A stretch of DNA of 64,000 nucleotides. Source: Psococerastis gibbosa. Its lineage: Eukaryota > Arthropoda > Insecta > Psocodea > Psocidae. Within the stretch, counting starts at the first letter, position 1, and the number at the start of each line of letters is the position of its first letter. The stretch covers positions 27,987,464 to 28,051,463 of the forward strand of contig OZ020490.1 of NCBI GenBank assembly GCA_963971405.1. Direction: 5' to 3'. The translations under genes were made by a program, and so were the position numbers. Under the pieces are notes generated by a model. It was not told the DNA's origin. It saw only the letters and a list, made by a program, of their open reading frames with translations, and ran no database searches. Positions 20,477 through 33,425 of this stretch are shown one piece after another.

Positions 20477-21710
20477 TAATATTGCTGAAGAAACTTGTAT
20501 TAGGCTGTTGACACAATTAATTGGACAAATCAAATTTAACCTGTGAAATGCCGTATTTTTATTTTATTTTTTATTTTTTATTAAAAAAAAAGGTTAAATC
20601 GCGTACACGCAATTTAATTTAGGGGGTGCTCAGCCCTCGTGAAAGTTGGGGTCATGAGGTTGAGCACCTGCGCATCATACAAGTCGGTGCCATTACGCTA
20701 AATATCTGTCTAATTGCATAAATGGAAGTTCATGCCAATCCGTGTTAAGATTTGTCATAAAAAGGCAATGAGTCGGCCACACATTCATTTATTGTCATGC
20801 AAGTTTATTTTAATCGAAATTGCGGCTTCTCTCGCTCTCCCTAAATTGGTAAAACCCTTGTTGAGGAAATGTATTTCGATGATAATTTGTTAAAAGCACA
20901 GGATCGTTGAATTACGGTGATTTGTTTATAAGTCGGGGACGGACATGAATAAGTGTGGTGATAATACAGGGTGGGGAGGGTGTTGTAATTGAGTTGTGCG
21001 GGGGTTGTTGTGTAAAGCGTACCAACTGTGAAATTACCTCGCGTTATTATATTATTGAATTATGGTAGTAAAGTAACCTTACGGCTTACCAACCTCAAAC
21101 CATAGTCAGTTAACTTATACGAGTATTCAGTTTTTATCTTATGATAACATAACTTTGAAGTTATAAGGTATTATGTCTTGTTAGGACGAGGATTTGCCAC
21201 AGCCTACGTTCGGCCAGCCTTAAATCCTGCCCAGTTTAGGCGTTATTAGCTTAGCCTTGCATTTTACATGCAGGCTCAATATTTAGAAAATTGGCGCGCC
21301 GCACCGATCAAAAATAAATAAAATACATTTACTATTTGAGGTGAAAGTCTGGCTGAAGGCCATGGGTCGAATGAGGTGATCACTTGTGTGGCAAATTGTT
21401 GCGTGTGTCAAGAAACACTATCTTGTTCAAACATTTTCAAAATGGACTAATTTGGTGGTTGGTCTGTAAAAACTAAACTTTACTGGTGCCAAAATGCCAT
21501 TATTTCGGCAGTATTTTTATAAAAATTCCCCGGGGATACCACCGGACCGGACCCCCTGTTTGCAGTTACATGAAGAACGATCTCAAGATAAGTTACATAG
21601 TAAAGTTGAAAAGCTATACAAACTGGGACACATCGGATCAACTATGTAAGGTAACAACGAATGATCCACATTTAAATTATTATTAATGTGAATATCTTAT
21701 ATGGTTTATC
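20477..21710. other. Gene-free; small G/C hairpin
   Basis: GGTGCTCAGCC and GGTTGAGCACC (about 20626-20672) form a hairpin and may be the end of a G-rich MITE. Nothing else is recognised. Confidence 0.35.
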
Positions 21711-21924
21711 CAGTGCCAGATTAACTCTTGTGCGGGCCCTGAGGCCCCCCCCCCCCTTACCTTCAATTTTTCGCTAATTTCCAAACTATTAATAAGTTAG
21801 TTTCAATTTTATTGTTGTTTTTTTCAATTTTCATGAATTGATTTTTTTTTCTTTGTGTCTTTTGTGGGGGCCCTTTTTTATGGTTTTTGTGTAAGACCTG
21901 GGCCTCATGGTTAATCCAGCACAG
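21711..21924. mobile_element. hAT-type MITE with perfect 8-bp target duplication
   Basis: Termini CAGTGCCAGATTAAC and, in complement, CTGTGCTGGATTAAC. Both flanks are exactly GGTTTATC (21703-21710 and 21925-21932). The interior has the C and T/G homopolymers usual for this family and no ORF. Confidence 0.8.
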
Positions 21925-22439
21925 GGTTTATCTGATAGTAAAAGTAAAGGAAAGTAAATTATATTAAACTAGTGAGAATACAAATTGTCAAAAAACACAT
22001 TCCACACCACGTATATGTATAAGCAATACATGTGCACGTGGGGGAACCAGGCCTTTGGATTGTTCTTTTACATACTTACTTATAATTTAGTACTTATTAA
22101 TTTTTTACTTAGGTATACCGATTTATTCATTTAATAGTGATTTAAGAAATGTTATTTCCGAATTATTGAGCCAGTTGATGGCAAAAAATCTTTTTTTCTT
22201 AGTAAATCTGTAATATGGGTGGGAGAGCATTTATAATTTTCGTTGACAAAAAAACAGGTGAGAAAGTGATATTTGGGAAATAACTAATGTTCTGTACTGA
22301 TCTTGTGTTGTAATATTTAACGGAGGCTGGAGGAAGGCAAATTTTATTATTGTAGACCAATTTTAACATTTCCCAGGTGTAGGTATGGTAAACTGACGGA
22401 ATTTGTAATTGATTATTATAATATTGATATATATATATA
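21925..22439. other. Gene-free, nothing recognised
   Basis: AT-rich; a TA microsatellite at about 22428-22445 borders the following LINE. Confidence 0.35.
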
Positions 22440-22444
22440 TATAT

Positions 22445-23260
22445 AAGGGTTGGGCATGTTCTCTTCTGCTTTTATTTAACATTACTCGTATAGGATAATG
22501 TTGAGGGATATATTTACTTTCTTAATAAGTGATCCAAAGGTCCCTCCCCACGCACATATGCCGTAGTTTACAATTGGCTGAGTGATGACGAAAAAGATCA
22601 TGCGTAGTAGGTGAACATTCAGAACATTTCTCAATCGTCTAAAAATGTATATCGTTCTTCTAAGTCGCATAGACGTTTGTCTTACATGTTCGGACCACGT
22701 TATGTGTTGGTCAATTAACATTCCTAAATATTTTACTGATTTTACTCTAGTAATAGACGAACAGTTACATTCTACCCCTAAACAGTCAGGCTCATGTATC
22801 TGTATGACTTTATATCTGTTGAAGGCTGCCTCGTTTTAGTTTAGCTGAAACATACGAAATTTGTCTTCTCAACATTGAGCATTAATTTGTTATATGACTG
22901 CCATTTATTAATTATATTTAAGTCATGATTTGCGTTAAAGAAAGATTCATTCCATGTTTTTCCAGTACAAAAAATTACAGTATCATCAGCATAGCAAAAT
23001 AATTGCCCTAACAGAGGCAAATATTTAAGGCCATTTATATATAGTATAAAAATAATTGGGCCAAGCACTGTTCCTTGCGGGACTCCACAACATACTTTTT
23101 CATAACCGCTAATAACTTCACCAATCCGTACACACTGATACCTGTCATCTAAATAGCTTTCAAAAAGCTTAAGCATATACTGATCCAGATATTCCAAATT
23201 CATTTTTAAGTTTTTTCAATAGGATATTGTGGTTAACCACATCGAAAGCCTTCGATGATT
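22445..23260 (-). pseudogene. LINE reverse transcriptase fragment (CR1/Jockey-like)
   Basis: Reading the minus strand: SSKAFDVVNHNILLKKL (motif A), LFESYLDDRYQCVRIG, GVPQGTVLGPIIFILYING (motif B), FCYADDTVIF (catalytic YADD), then KSVKYLGMLIDQHITWSEHV and NYGICAWGGTFG. At least one frame change lies near motif A and another follows CFS at 22841. The thumb segment is close in sequence to the elements at 34990 and 54865, so all three belong to one LINE group. The 5' end is missing. Confidence 0.85.
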
Positions 23261-25325
23261 GATTGTATCCGAAACCGGACATATTAATAATGATTTTACT
23301 GCTGATCAAATTGCGCTGTTACTCTTCCCTAATATATTCCACAAGTCACCAAGGAAACTCTCACAAACGATGAAATATGTCGGGTGCTGTGTTGTGCTGA
23401 CATGTGAGTATGCTTGCAGATATACTGTAGGTACATTGTTAAATATGAAGAGACGCTCAAGTATGTGAATGTGATATCGAGATTGAGGATTGTGACGTTA
23501 GAGATAATATGAGTGTATACTGTAGCTGGAGGTGTAATCAATCATGGCCCGTCTCATTGAAACACATTGAAAGCAGAGTGCGGAAATTGGGTCCCCCCCT
23601 CACCTCCCAACTTTTAATACATTTTAAGGAGGCGTTCCCCCACCAGCTAGGGGACATAATGGATTTTCCTCTGCGTCCTCTTAAGGTATATACAATACTC
23701 AACAGTATCTTTAAGAAAAAGGCTTTCTTATTTGGCCGGCTTTGCTGTTGGGGATCAATTTAACGTTGGTGGAGTCCGCTGGAGGTAGTCGAGGTAGGTA
23801 TGGTGTCAGTATACACAGCTGATGGCCAATTGCCTAATGATTACTAAGCTACAGTAAATTTATATTAATCAATCCAAGTTTATAATATAATTCTTATGAT
23901 GAATTAATGCATTATTATTACGTCGTAATATGCTGGAATAGTCACAAACTTCATCAAGTATTTTTTTTTTTTTTTTAATCTATTGCGATTTTGTATTTTG
24001 CGGATCTTTGGGACCCCTTTTATGTGGGGGCCCTGGCCCCATAGCCAAACCCGACACTGTCAGCACGGCATATACTTTGGACTTGCAACTGTAATTAAAC
24101 TGTAATTTGTATAATTGAAGAAAAATACAATTTATGTAGTCTATTTATTTATATCGGTCTCAACAAAATATAATGATGAAATGTTACAAAAGTAATTGTA
24201 ATTAATATGGTAGTTATCGTTCCTTAGAGACTAAGGCGATATCAATTGGGTTGTTGTGTGTGTAATTGCAGGGTGTCGGTCTAGGTGTTGCATATCTGTA
24301 CTTAACTCACACGCAGACTTGTTACGTAATTGTCCAAATAATCAATTCATTGAGTTAGTTTGAAACAGTCTCGTTAGGCCAGTGGCGTAACGTCAGGCTT
24401 ACAGGGGGGGGGGCGGTGTATCATTTTAACAAAAATTTAGAAAAAAGGGTAAACTGTTGTAACTAACATCCACCTTTTAAATTAGGGGGCATATTAATTT
24501 TTTTTTCTCAAGAAAATAGGCGTGAAATAAGTTATTTCATGTTAATATTTTACGGATTTTGGTAGCAGTAACGCTTAGATTTCACAGACGGAGAATGCGG
24601 CTGCCAACCCGTGGTCAATTTTTTTTGACAGCAGCCATGTTTACAATTTACAGATCTAGACTTATTGAAGCAGTCATAGGTCCCGGACATTCCCCGGGCA
24701 ACATTTTTTAAGCTATAGGTGCGCAATAGCTTCAACGCTTTTTATCAGCAAAAACCTTCAGCCCTTTCCGACCCTAAATGTTGGTAGTAAAAGTAAGCTG
24801 TTCACTGCCGCAGAAAATGTCGTGTTAACCCGACACCGACAGCTCGCGGGTCATCGTCGTCGTCTTGTTGAAACCCTTCTCCGACATATTGTTATTTTAG
24901 CAACGTAGTTCAGTGAAAGTCCGCTGGTCGAGTTTGACAGATACATGCATGCGTTCTGCAATATAGTTCAGAATTATCACCATACTGCGCAATGCATAAA
25001 AGAAGCGCATAACAATACTCACCCTGCTCGAGTATTATGTTTGAGCTAATACTTATGGTCATAAAATGCGCTGCAAAACGAGATAACTAATAATAATTAA
25101 GATATTGATGTGATGAATGAACTATTAATAATGTATTTATTATCTGCCGGGTTGTAGGGCTATCTGTGGTGTGGCTCCATCAGCACTGACAATTTATCAG
25201 TTCTGTCATATAAATTTACGCTCCAATAAACAAGAGACTGCACTCTTATCATAGTTTGCAAAAAAAATTATTCATTCATAAATTATTCGTAAATACAGTA
25301 GTATAATACATGTAATTAAGTGGCG

Positions 25326-25371
<46 letters not shown>

Positions 25372-26803
25372 AGTAGGGAAGCCCCCCCCCTCCCCTTGGA
25401 AAAATGGAAGACGAAATTAGTTACATAGTGTGGTACATACATCCGCACACTGCACAGGGAATTCAGGTCTGGTAGTCCGGAGGCTTACGGGAAAAAGATG
25501 CTTCCATTTTTTTTATTTAGCAAATTCACTTGAAGGGGACGCCATTCTGTACCGACTCCGATGTGGAGCGACTCAAATGTGCCGATTTCACAATGAAATC
25601 CAAATAATTGCAGTATATTTTGGTATTTTTATTTATAAAGGCTTCATTATAGTTTTATGTTTTTTATTTTTTGTGACATAATATGCATGTTCACAATTTT
25701 TATAGGCGATGTGCCCCCCCCCCCTCGTTTTGCTACTGTTCTCTCTCAGGGGAAAAGGTTCAGTAGTTTGTTAGAAGTTAGAGTTTTAGTTTTAGTTGTT
25801 AAGTGCTGCCCTCATACGCCACTGGCATGAGGGGCTAGTTCTTTTGTTTCACAAATGTTACAGTAATGAAAAAAACACAAAAAGTATAAATCATAATAAA
25901 TCTACACGAAAAATTCCAACTTAAATATACTATTTAAATAGATGGGGTATACTTCAAATACCATCCAATGAATCGAGGTGAGTCTTGGCAGCTCCCCAAA
26001 AAATTATCGGTCTACAAGCTAGCAAAGACACCTACATTTTTAAGGTGGTATTTTCAGGTATCAAATGTTGGGTGAATTTTTGATAGCTCCTGATATTATA
26101 TGTACTGTATATTGTATGTGGAACTACCTCAAACGTCATTTAACTATAACTTTTTTCTACGTGATTTCTCCACTTGGAACAGGCTAGTTAGAGACCGGAG
26201 ATGTTTAAGATGGAAGCTGTATATCTGTATACAATATTATTATGATGTACAGTGTAGTGTATGTTGTATATGGCAAGAGCCGGGTAATAGCCTCGTTATG
26301 GATGATGTGTTCATCATTGTGGGGGTGTTGTTGGTAAACAAACATACAATCAGCTGAATTATGATGGTATCGCTGGCGGGTAATAATCGAGCATTATCGA
26401 ATTACAGCTCGTTACCTCGATCGTATGATTATCGAAGCCAACCTGTTACCGTTATACCCTATTACAGCGCACATCGTATTATTAACAATAGGAAATATTA
26501 TACCTATCAGCCCAATGCTTTACAACGCCATCGCTCACGTACCTTATTCTACACCAACTTTATATCATCCTAATAAAGTAATAAACAACGAGACTATTCA
26601 TTAAGGATGCTAAATCCGCAATTGCCCATCCAAAAGAATTCTTCGAGTATGCAGTAAAACTATGATCAAAATCCGGAAATCAGCACTGTCTATCCGAATC
26701 GTTTTCAGGCAACCGCACAGATAAGCGGACTTGGCTGCCAAAAACAGGTGACGACCTTACTTTGAACGTAACCAATCAATCAATATAATCAACCCCCCAT
26801 ATA
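23261..26803. other. Gene-free region with transposon ends and a microsatellite
   Basis: CAGTGGCGTAACGTCAGG plus a G9 run (24382-24416) and GGGGCCCTGGCCCC ... CGACACTG (about 24028-24059) are isolated ends of G-rich MITEs. Poly-C runs at about 25384 and 25712 probably mark others. No host gene is recognised; the ORFs here lack any domain. Confidence 0.4.
25326..25373. repeat. Hexanucleotide microsatellite (CATATA)n
   Basis: About eight perfect CATATA units. Confidence 0.9.
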
Positions 26804-26811
26804 CAACAGCA

Positions 26812-26891
26812 CAAGGCCGTAGCCAGGGGGGAGGTTCATGGGGTTTCTGAAACCCCCCCCCCCCCCGAAAAAAATCCTGGCTACAGCCTTG
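26812..26891. mobile_element. 80-bp hAT-type MITE with perfect target duplication
   Basis: Termini CAAGGCCGTAGCCAGG and CCTGGCTACAGCCTTG. Flanks CAACAGCA on both sides (26804-26811, 26892-26899) are identical. G and C runs sit just inside the ends. One of the smallest members of the family. Confidence 0.85.
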
Positions 26892-27231
26892 CAACAGCAA
26901 ACATTCAATTCGTCTGACAAACACACCAATATAAATACAATATATTGTCGTCTATAGGTCTAAGAAGGAATGAACAATTATTTACCACTTTTATAATCCC
27001 TCTTGAGTATAGTAACATTTTTTTAAAAGTGTTTTTTCAGTTGTACTTATTACTTTGTATATTTTCCATTGGTAGCATTGCGTAGACAATGACTGTATTC
27101 TAGGGTGGGTGGGCTGAGTCACTCTACTCAGCTTTATAAAAGCAAGCTACCTACTCAGATTGCGGTTTTATTTTTATTTTTTTAATGAGTTTTCCTTACT
27201 TGTTTAGCATATAAATAACCTCCATCTAATT
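26892..27231. other. Gene-free, nothing recognised
   Basis: AT-rich spacer. Confidence 0.35.
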
Positions 27232-27348
27232 CAGTAGCGCAAATAACTTTTGCTGCGCCCCCCCCCCCCCCCCCCGCAAGACCTTTGGTGCGCCCTAACT
27301 TGTCGTATTGTTTTATTTTTGTTATAAGTGATAGTCAATAGTGGAGTG

Positions 27349-27907
27349 CAAGGCCGTAGGCAGGATTTTTTACGGGGGTGGCTGTGATCCTATCTAGTGT
27401 ATTCTTAAGAGGTTATAGTATTACTCGTAGGCTATATATGATAGCATACGCACGTAAAATGCTAATTTAGTGGAGACAGCCAGATAACATTTTGTGGATA
27501 TGCATTATGATACCATTACGACGGCTTAGATTTTATAGAAATAATATTGTACGTAGAGGGGGCCCGCGGGAGTCTCCCCCGGCGAAAAAAATTGAAAATA
27601 TGAGTGTAATATAGTTGGCTTTTACTCATTTTAACAGCAGTAAAGTATAGATTTTTACAAAACTTACAAAGGAATGCTTATTGATATTGCAGCAAACAGG
27701 GGGGCCCGGGGGTCTCCCCCGGGGGAAATTTTTTGAAAAAATAGGCCCGAAATAGTGGGGTTTTACGATTTCAATAGCAGTAAAGCTTATAATTTACAAA
27801 GGAAGACATATTCATGTTACCGTACTAAATGCATTTAATTCTCAACTTCTCATTTCGGTGGGGGGAGGGGGCTGCAGCCCAATGAGCCCCCCTTGCCTAC
27901 GGTCTTG
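27349..27907. mobile_element. hAT-type MITE with internal GGGCCCG modules
   Basis: Termini CAAGGCCGTAGGCAGG and CCTTGCCTACGGTCTTG; flanks GTGGAGTG and GTGGAATG agree at 7 of 8. Two internal modules (about 27558-27660 and 27700-27790) share GGGGGCCCG, TCTCCCCCGG, a GAAAAAAT run, and a CAGTAAAG word. The same module occurs at 34580-34830 and 62480-62890. Confidence 0.75.
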
Positions 27908-27942
27908 GTGGAATGGGAAGAAACTATTGTAGTATAAATAAT

Positions 27943-28786
27943 AAAAGAATCGGTCCGAGTTTACTCGAACATGCTTTCCAATTTCTCGATTAGTAGAGAG
28001 AGAAGATGATTAATTCCATGGTAAATAATTTTCCTATGGTTACATTTCGGATATCACGGGGGGGGGGGGGGGGGTCGTCCACCACCTGAAGGTGACTTAA
28101 ATTCTAGATAGGTCAGGCCTACACATTACCACACAGCAATAATGGCAGGTCACGCAATGCATTTGAGCGTGAATTTCCTTTCATTAAAAAAAAAATTTTT
28201 TTTTTGCACAAAACCCAATAGTTTTTTGGAAACCAAACTATCCGGTTTCATTACTCAATTTAACACCTAAAACATGCTTGAAGTTAGAAATCATCGATAG
28301 AAAGGTTTCGCAGAAAAATTATTTTTTAGTCATTTTTCAGCATTAAAATTTAGTCATTTTTATTTTTTTACCCCAGAAGCAAACTATCAAGGGGCAAGCG
28401 ACCCCCCGCATTTTATCAACATTAACAGCAAATACAATATATGTTAATTTAAAAGAAATCGTTGGAGCCGTTTTTGAGAAATAATTTTTTTAGACGTTTT
28501 TTTGAAGTTTTTTGAAAATAAAAACCCCCCAAATTGAGTTAGCCCGAAATAAAAAAAATGGTCCCGAGGTATGATTTTTGTGAACCTACATGCCAAATTT
28601 CATCAAAATCGACTTAGTAGGTTGCCCGGAAATCGACGCACAGACAGACAGACAGACAGACATTTCGTAAAAACCACTTTTTTGGGTTCCTGGGACCTCA
28701 AAACGTGTAAATCCGTTGAAATCTCGGAATCAAAAATTTCGACCGTCACAAAGCTTTCCTTATACTACGTATAAATTGGAAAGCAA
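27943..28786 (-). repeat. Family A repeat, full-length copy
   Basis: Same landmarks as 19637-20476 in reverse order, from CGGTCCGAGTTTACTCG (27951) to TAAATTGGAAAGCAATAAT (28772-28790). It includes a G18 run and a CAGA/GTCT tract at 28641-28662. The 67-codon frame at 28571 is this repeat, not a gene. Confidence 0.85.
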
Positions 28787-29093
28787 TAATAATGGAAAAC
28801 GTACCAGCCGCAGTCTGGTTTTGTTGGTACCTAGTGCATTCTGCCGCCACTGATGAAGCGCGGGATTGGCGAGAAAGATAATTTTTAGTTTTAAATGAGA
28901 TGAAGTTCCTAATTTCATAATTATAGTCAACATGGATAACAAATTGATATTTAATATTTTTATTAATTACCGTACGTAGATTTCTATAGGTAAATTATCT
29001 TATTATTTTTGGGGACAGAAGTGCGCCCCCAGGGATGGTGCGCCCCCCCCCCCCCGCACCGCGGGGGTTGCGGGGGTGTTATTTACGCCACTG

Positions 29094-30244
29094 ACATCTA
29101 TACGTATTTACGTAAGTAGTTAAAAAATGATCACAACCGCTGCTCCCTTGCCCAAGAGCTGGCGATGCATTTCTTCACGCCTTTACATAAACATATGGAA
29201 CATGATACGTAGTAATTATACACTAAGTTATCCTTCAGTACTAAATATGGGTCCAATAAATAGTATTGAATTGAATTGAAAACGACTTTATTGAATAGAA
29301 ACAAAACAAAAGGCGAACAATAAGACTATAAAGTCTTCTTTTCATGCTAACCTTAAAAACAAACATATTGTATTAATATATAGATGCTTAAAATTAAATA
29401 GAGAAGAGGGGGGGGGGGGAGAGAAGGGGGGGGGGGATCCATTGTCGTCACCATTTTAAGACCGGAGAGAGTCTCAAGCGTTATCTAAGATAATTATATA
29501 TTGTTTATTAATTTTCTTAAAGCTACTTCTTGTAATTTCTAGATTGTTTTTGTCACTTACAAAACAAATTAAGACACAATTGGACTATTGGAGGAGGGGG
29601 GGGGGGGCGGAGGTGCTATAATTGTACCATATCAAATGCCTATCTAATGAAATATTGATTTCAGATCTGCCAAGATCTCGTATTAGTGGCTTACCAGAAA
29701 TGCTTCTAATCTCCGTTGTGGGCGGCCCCACATAGTTGAAGAGACTATACGATGAGAAGCAACAGGCCGCGCCGTCGGGCCAAATAGAAGACAACAAGGA
29801 CCTCGTCGATAATTTTGGGTAATAGGTGTATGATGGAGTTAGTTGCATGTTAGTTGTTATTTATTGGGGCCTTCGTCTTAACTACCTCCTATTATAAACC
29901 AATCATACCCACGACCCCGTGCTAAACGGGCCTAACTAACGCTCTCCTGCGTACTTGCACTATAACTCTTGCTGAGTCTTGCTGCATACACAACAGCCTC
30001 ACTACAGCGAGACATCACCAGGGGCGAAGCGAAGGCATGAATTTGTTGGGGGGAGACTCACCATTTTGCCAGCCACAACAACAAGTTTGCCGACTAAATA
30101 GCCTATTATCGTACATTTGTGACAATTTTGACTGACAATATAGATTGTCCGAGCTAGCGGCGAAGCAGTGGGACATTGTTTGTCTATATTGTTCAGTTCT
30201 TTTTTTCAGACTAAGATGTATTCACACATAATTAATACCAAATA
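29094..30244. other. Gene-free, G-rich runs only
   Basis: G runs at about 29409-29435 and 29598. GGGGCGAAGCG words at 30020 and 30163 hint at an old MITE. No coding region supported. Confidence 0.35.
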
Positions 30245-30666
30245 AGGAAAACCGGTAAAAGTGAACCCGTATATTCTTTCCTACTTATTAATTAATATAG
30301 GTACGGCAACAATTCCGTGGTTTAAGATCGGCTGCCTACAGATTTTCCCTATCCTAAAGCTCTAAATTGCACAGTATAGAGTGCACAGGCCAATGATAAC
30401 TTATAATACAACACAATAATGGCATAGCATGCAAAGCATTGGGGCTCGGATTACCCATAATATCCTCAAAAAATTACTTTTTCCTTTAAAACCAAAACCT
30501 TGCTTTGGAAAGCGCTCTGCTGTATTTGGTTACTTAAAAAGTTAAAAAGAATCGATTGAATGGTTCCACAGAAAACTATCAAGGAGGGAGCAACAGGATT
30601 TTATTTTCATTAATAAGTACCCACACAATACATTGTTTCTGTGTGTCAATTTAAAACAAATCTTCA

Positions 30667-31580
30667 ACAACAATCAGCAACACTAATCTCATCTACCCAC
30701 TTTTACCATACTGTTCCAACTTCACAGCAGAGCTTTATGCAATAATAAAATGCCTACTATATATCCAAAACAATACTACCATAAAAAATGCAGTTATTTT
30801 TTCAGACAGCCTAAGTGCCCTCCAAGCAATGAAAAATCTAAATCCAAACACTTCCCTCATAGCCCAAGTACACAATATTATTACAGATCTCCAAAGTAAC
30901 AAAAAAGTCAAACTCAAGTTTACATGGATACCAGCCCACTGTGGAATACCCGGCAACGAAACAGCCGATCAACTAGCAAAAGATGCGTGTGCCATGATTA
31001 CAGCTCCATTCCCTACAGCAACAAATTACGACTATAAAAATCAATTCCGATCACACATTACCAAGTTATGGCAAGAAAACTGGGCCGATCCAGCAAAAGG
31101 TATAACAAAACTTTTTTTATGTTCAGCCGCGGAAAGGAGGCTGGACCACAGCAACCCGAAACATCAGACACGAGGAAGTTGTCATGGCTCGGCTACGTCT
31201 GGGCCACACACGGCTCACACATGGCTTTCTGATGGCGGGAGAAACCCCGTCATTATGCCACTGTGGTGCAGAAAACGCAGTTGCCCACATCCTTGTCGAA
31301 TGCCAAAACCTCACCCGCTACAGAACCTGGCCCCCACAAACATCCCTCTCAACCCTACTACGTGACGACGAAACCGCTACCCGAACTATCCTCTCATTTT
31401 TGACTACTACTAATCTCATCAACCTCCTATAATATCCATTATTATATTATATTATATTATTATTATATTATCACATTAACGAACCTAACCTACCGTACGT
31501 AACCATTTAATTTTTCAATATACCTGAGCGTGTGTGGCCTAAACGGCATTGCACCAAAAAAAAAAAAAAAAAAAAAAAAA
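30667..31580 (+). mobile_element. 5'-truncated LINE with poly(A) tail, RNase H region
   Basis: The element carries the last part of an RNase H-bearing LINE polyprotein and ends in A25 at about 31555-31580. Immediately before it is AAATCTTC (30658-30665) and immediately after the A run is TCTTC preceded by A, consistent with a short target duplication. It lies inside an old Family A copy. Confidence 0.75.
30670..31432 (+). pseudogene. RNase H and C-terminal zinc-knuckle region of a LINE polyprotein
   Basis: First frame: FTAELYAI, VIFSDSLSALQAM, then FTWIPAHCGIPGNETADQLA, giving the RNase H residues E, D and H. A shift near 31130 moves to a second frame with GGWTTATRNIRHEE, MARLRLGHTRLTHGFLM and CHCGAENAVAHILVEC, the Cys/His segment that ends Jockey/I-group proteins. 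RT and endonuclease are missing. A frame break and truncation make it non-functional. Confidence 0.85.
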
Positions 31581-31830
31581 TCTTCGAAGCCGTTTCTGTC
31601 TTTTTGAGAAAACATTTTTTAGTTGTTTTGGGAGATTGATGGTATAAAACACCCCAAAAGGAAAAAAATAAAAATAGATACTCCTGACAATATTTTTGTG
31701 AACTTATTGTACATGCCGATTTTCATGTAATTCTACAGTGTAGTTTGGAACCAAATCGAGTTACAGGCAGACACACATTTCAGACACACATTTTGTAAAT
31801 TCCACTTTTTTGGTTCCCGATGGGACCTGC

Positions 31831-32576
31831 GGGTGCATTCGCAGGTATGGGCGGGATAGGCCGGTGCTGCACGCGGCGGGTATTTCAGTTAGACAGGGAG
31901 GGGTGTAATTATTTATCTATTTGAAAGTGAGGTGAGCTATAATTTGGAAATGTCTCAATCAGCGGGCAGCTGTTCCTCTGGTTCACCTTCATCTCATATA
32001 CCTGTATATAAATCATAACGAGTTGTTGGTGCGGGTGCGGCCTGTACATAAACACTGTACGTGTGTTACATGCTGGGGCGACACCTCTGCAACACTATTT
32101 ACAGCAGCTTCGCTGTAGGCGACTGCGAATGCTGCTGCTCACAACCATGTAAAGAGCGGTTTGTCCCACCGCAAACATGTCCTTCTGAATAGATGATGGC
32201 TTGTTTGACATGGTGGATTAGACTTTTCGTTTTATGTCATCTGTTGTTAGTAAACCCCAGTCAACATGCGACTGTATACATCCAAATACAAGGTTTGAAA
32301 CAAGCTTTTGAAATTGTGTAAAAAAATGCGGGGCGGTTTAAAAGTGAGTGTGTTGTTCGGCGCTATGGGGGGGGGGGGGGGGTGTGGCGGTTAAGTGAGA
32401 TTTAGTGGGCATTTCCCATTTTTTATGTAAAGCCCGCGCCCTTCTGTTTACACAAATGTACACCCCATAAATTTCAATTGCCGACTTATGGACTAAAAAA
32501 TCACTCAATTTGCTGGCGTTTTATATTACACGCGGCTCTCTTCTATACCTATCCTCTATTCATAGCATGTTGATGT
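31831..32576. other. Gene-free, nothing recognised
   Basis: G17 run at about 32367; no supported feature otherwise. Confidence 0.35.
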
Positions 32577-32911
32577 CAGTGGCGTAACCAACTTTTTGGG
32601 GCTCTACGGAAGAAGGGCGCAGCCTCCCCCTCCTTCAACAATTTATTCTTATTGTAAGGGAATTCTAAATCATCTTTCGGTTGTGCTAACTCCTGTAGCC
32701 TATAGTTTCAGTAGATGCTAATATAATGGTTAAAATACAAACCAGAAAGGATCTTAATTTTTCGGGTGGGGTGCAGTAAAGGATTTGTTTTAAAATTTTA
32801 TATTTATAGTTTTTTTCCAAGCCCAATTTATATTTTTATTTTCTCTCCATTTTTGCCACCCCCCCCCCCCCTCCTAAGCATGGCGTAACCTGCTTACCGG
32901 TTAAGCCACTG
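32577..32911. mobile_element. G/C-rich inverted-repeat element
   Basis: CAGTGGCGTAACCAAC at the left and GGTTAAGCCACTG at the right are imperfect inverted termini. A second CATGGCGTAACCTGC lies just inside the right end, suggesting two overlapping ends. The C13 run is typical of the family. No clear target duplication. Confidence 0.5.
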
Positions 32912-33425
32912 GTTGGCGCTGCTGACTTTTTCCTTGATTATTCCCTTGTGTAAACATCTGCAAGCGTCATCAATAGTGATGATGATTACTTGTCTGTGCG
33001 TATAGTCAATAGTGACTATTTCTATGCTATTCTTTTCTATTCCAACACAATTTTATATGAAATTCAATTGTTTATAAATTACTTTTTGCAATACTTTGGG
33101 GGGGGGGGGAGGGGATGTATGTTCCATTATGCTTCACCTGACGGCTGACCTATGCACCAGTATAATGTTGTACAGTTAGGCTAATTGGTTGCTTATGCTG
33201 GGTCAGTTTTCGTAACGATGAAGTAACTTATTGCTCACCTCACTAAAAGTATAAGTAGGGTTGGATTTGAATGTAACATAAATTTGACATTTTTACATTA
33301 AGCCGCCAAATATGTGTGATTTACATGAGAATGTGGTGTATTGTGTGTAGGCTTTACACTACATAAGACCCCGTTGATCCCTTTAAGTGAGAAATTGTAA
33401 GCGACGGTGTGTCGAATCCCCCGGC
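32912..33425. other. Gene-free, nothing recognised
   Basis: Contains a G10 run at about 33099; no supported feature. Confidence 0.35.

Larger units (their letters stand above)
27232..29093. mobile_element. Composite: outer inverted-repeat element holding two other repeats
   Basis: CAGTAGCGCAAATAAC at 27232 is matched by GTTATTTACGCCACTG ending at 29093, with G/C runs and GTGCGCCC words next to both. Within lie a complete hAT-type MITE (27349-27907) and a full Family A copy (27943-28786). Removing both leaves an element of about 450 bp, the normal size here. No target duplication could be confirmed for the outer element. Confidence 0.55.
30245..31830 (-). repeat. Family A repeat, old copy split by a LINE
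   Basis: The 3' part (30245-30660: ACCGGTAAAAGTGAACCCG, ATAATGGCATAGCATGC, AAACTATCAAGG) and the 5' part (31581-31830: AAGCCGTTTCTG, TTTTTTGGTTCCCGATGGGACC) belong to one minus-strand copy. They are separated by the LINE at 30667-31580. The GTCT tract is eroded. Confidence 0.7.

Noticed and set aside
28571-28774. ORFs with RQTDRQTD peptides (also 38303-38560)
   Set aside because: Translations of the GTCT microsatellite inside Family A, present in many copies; not genes.
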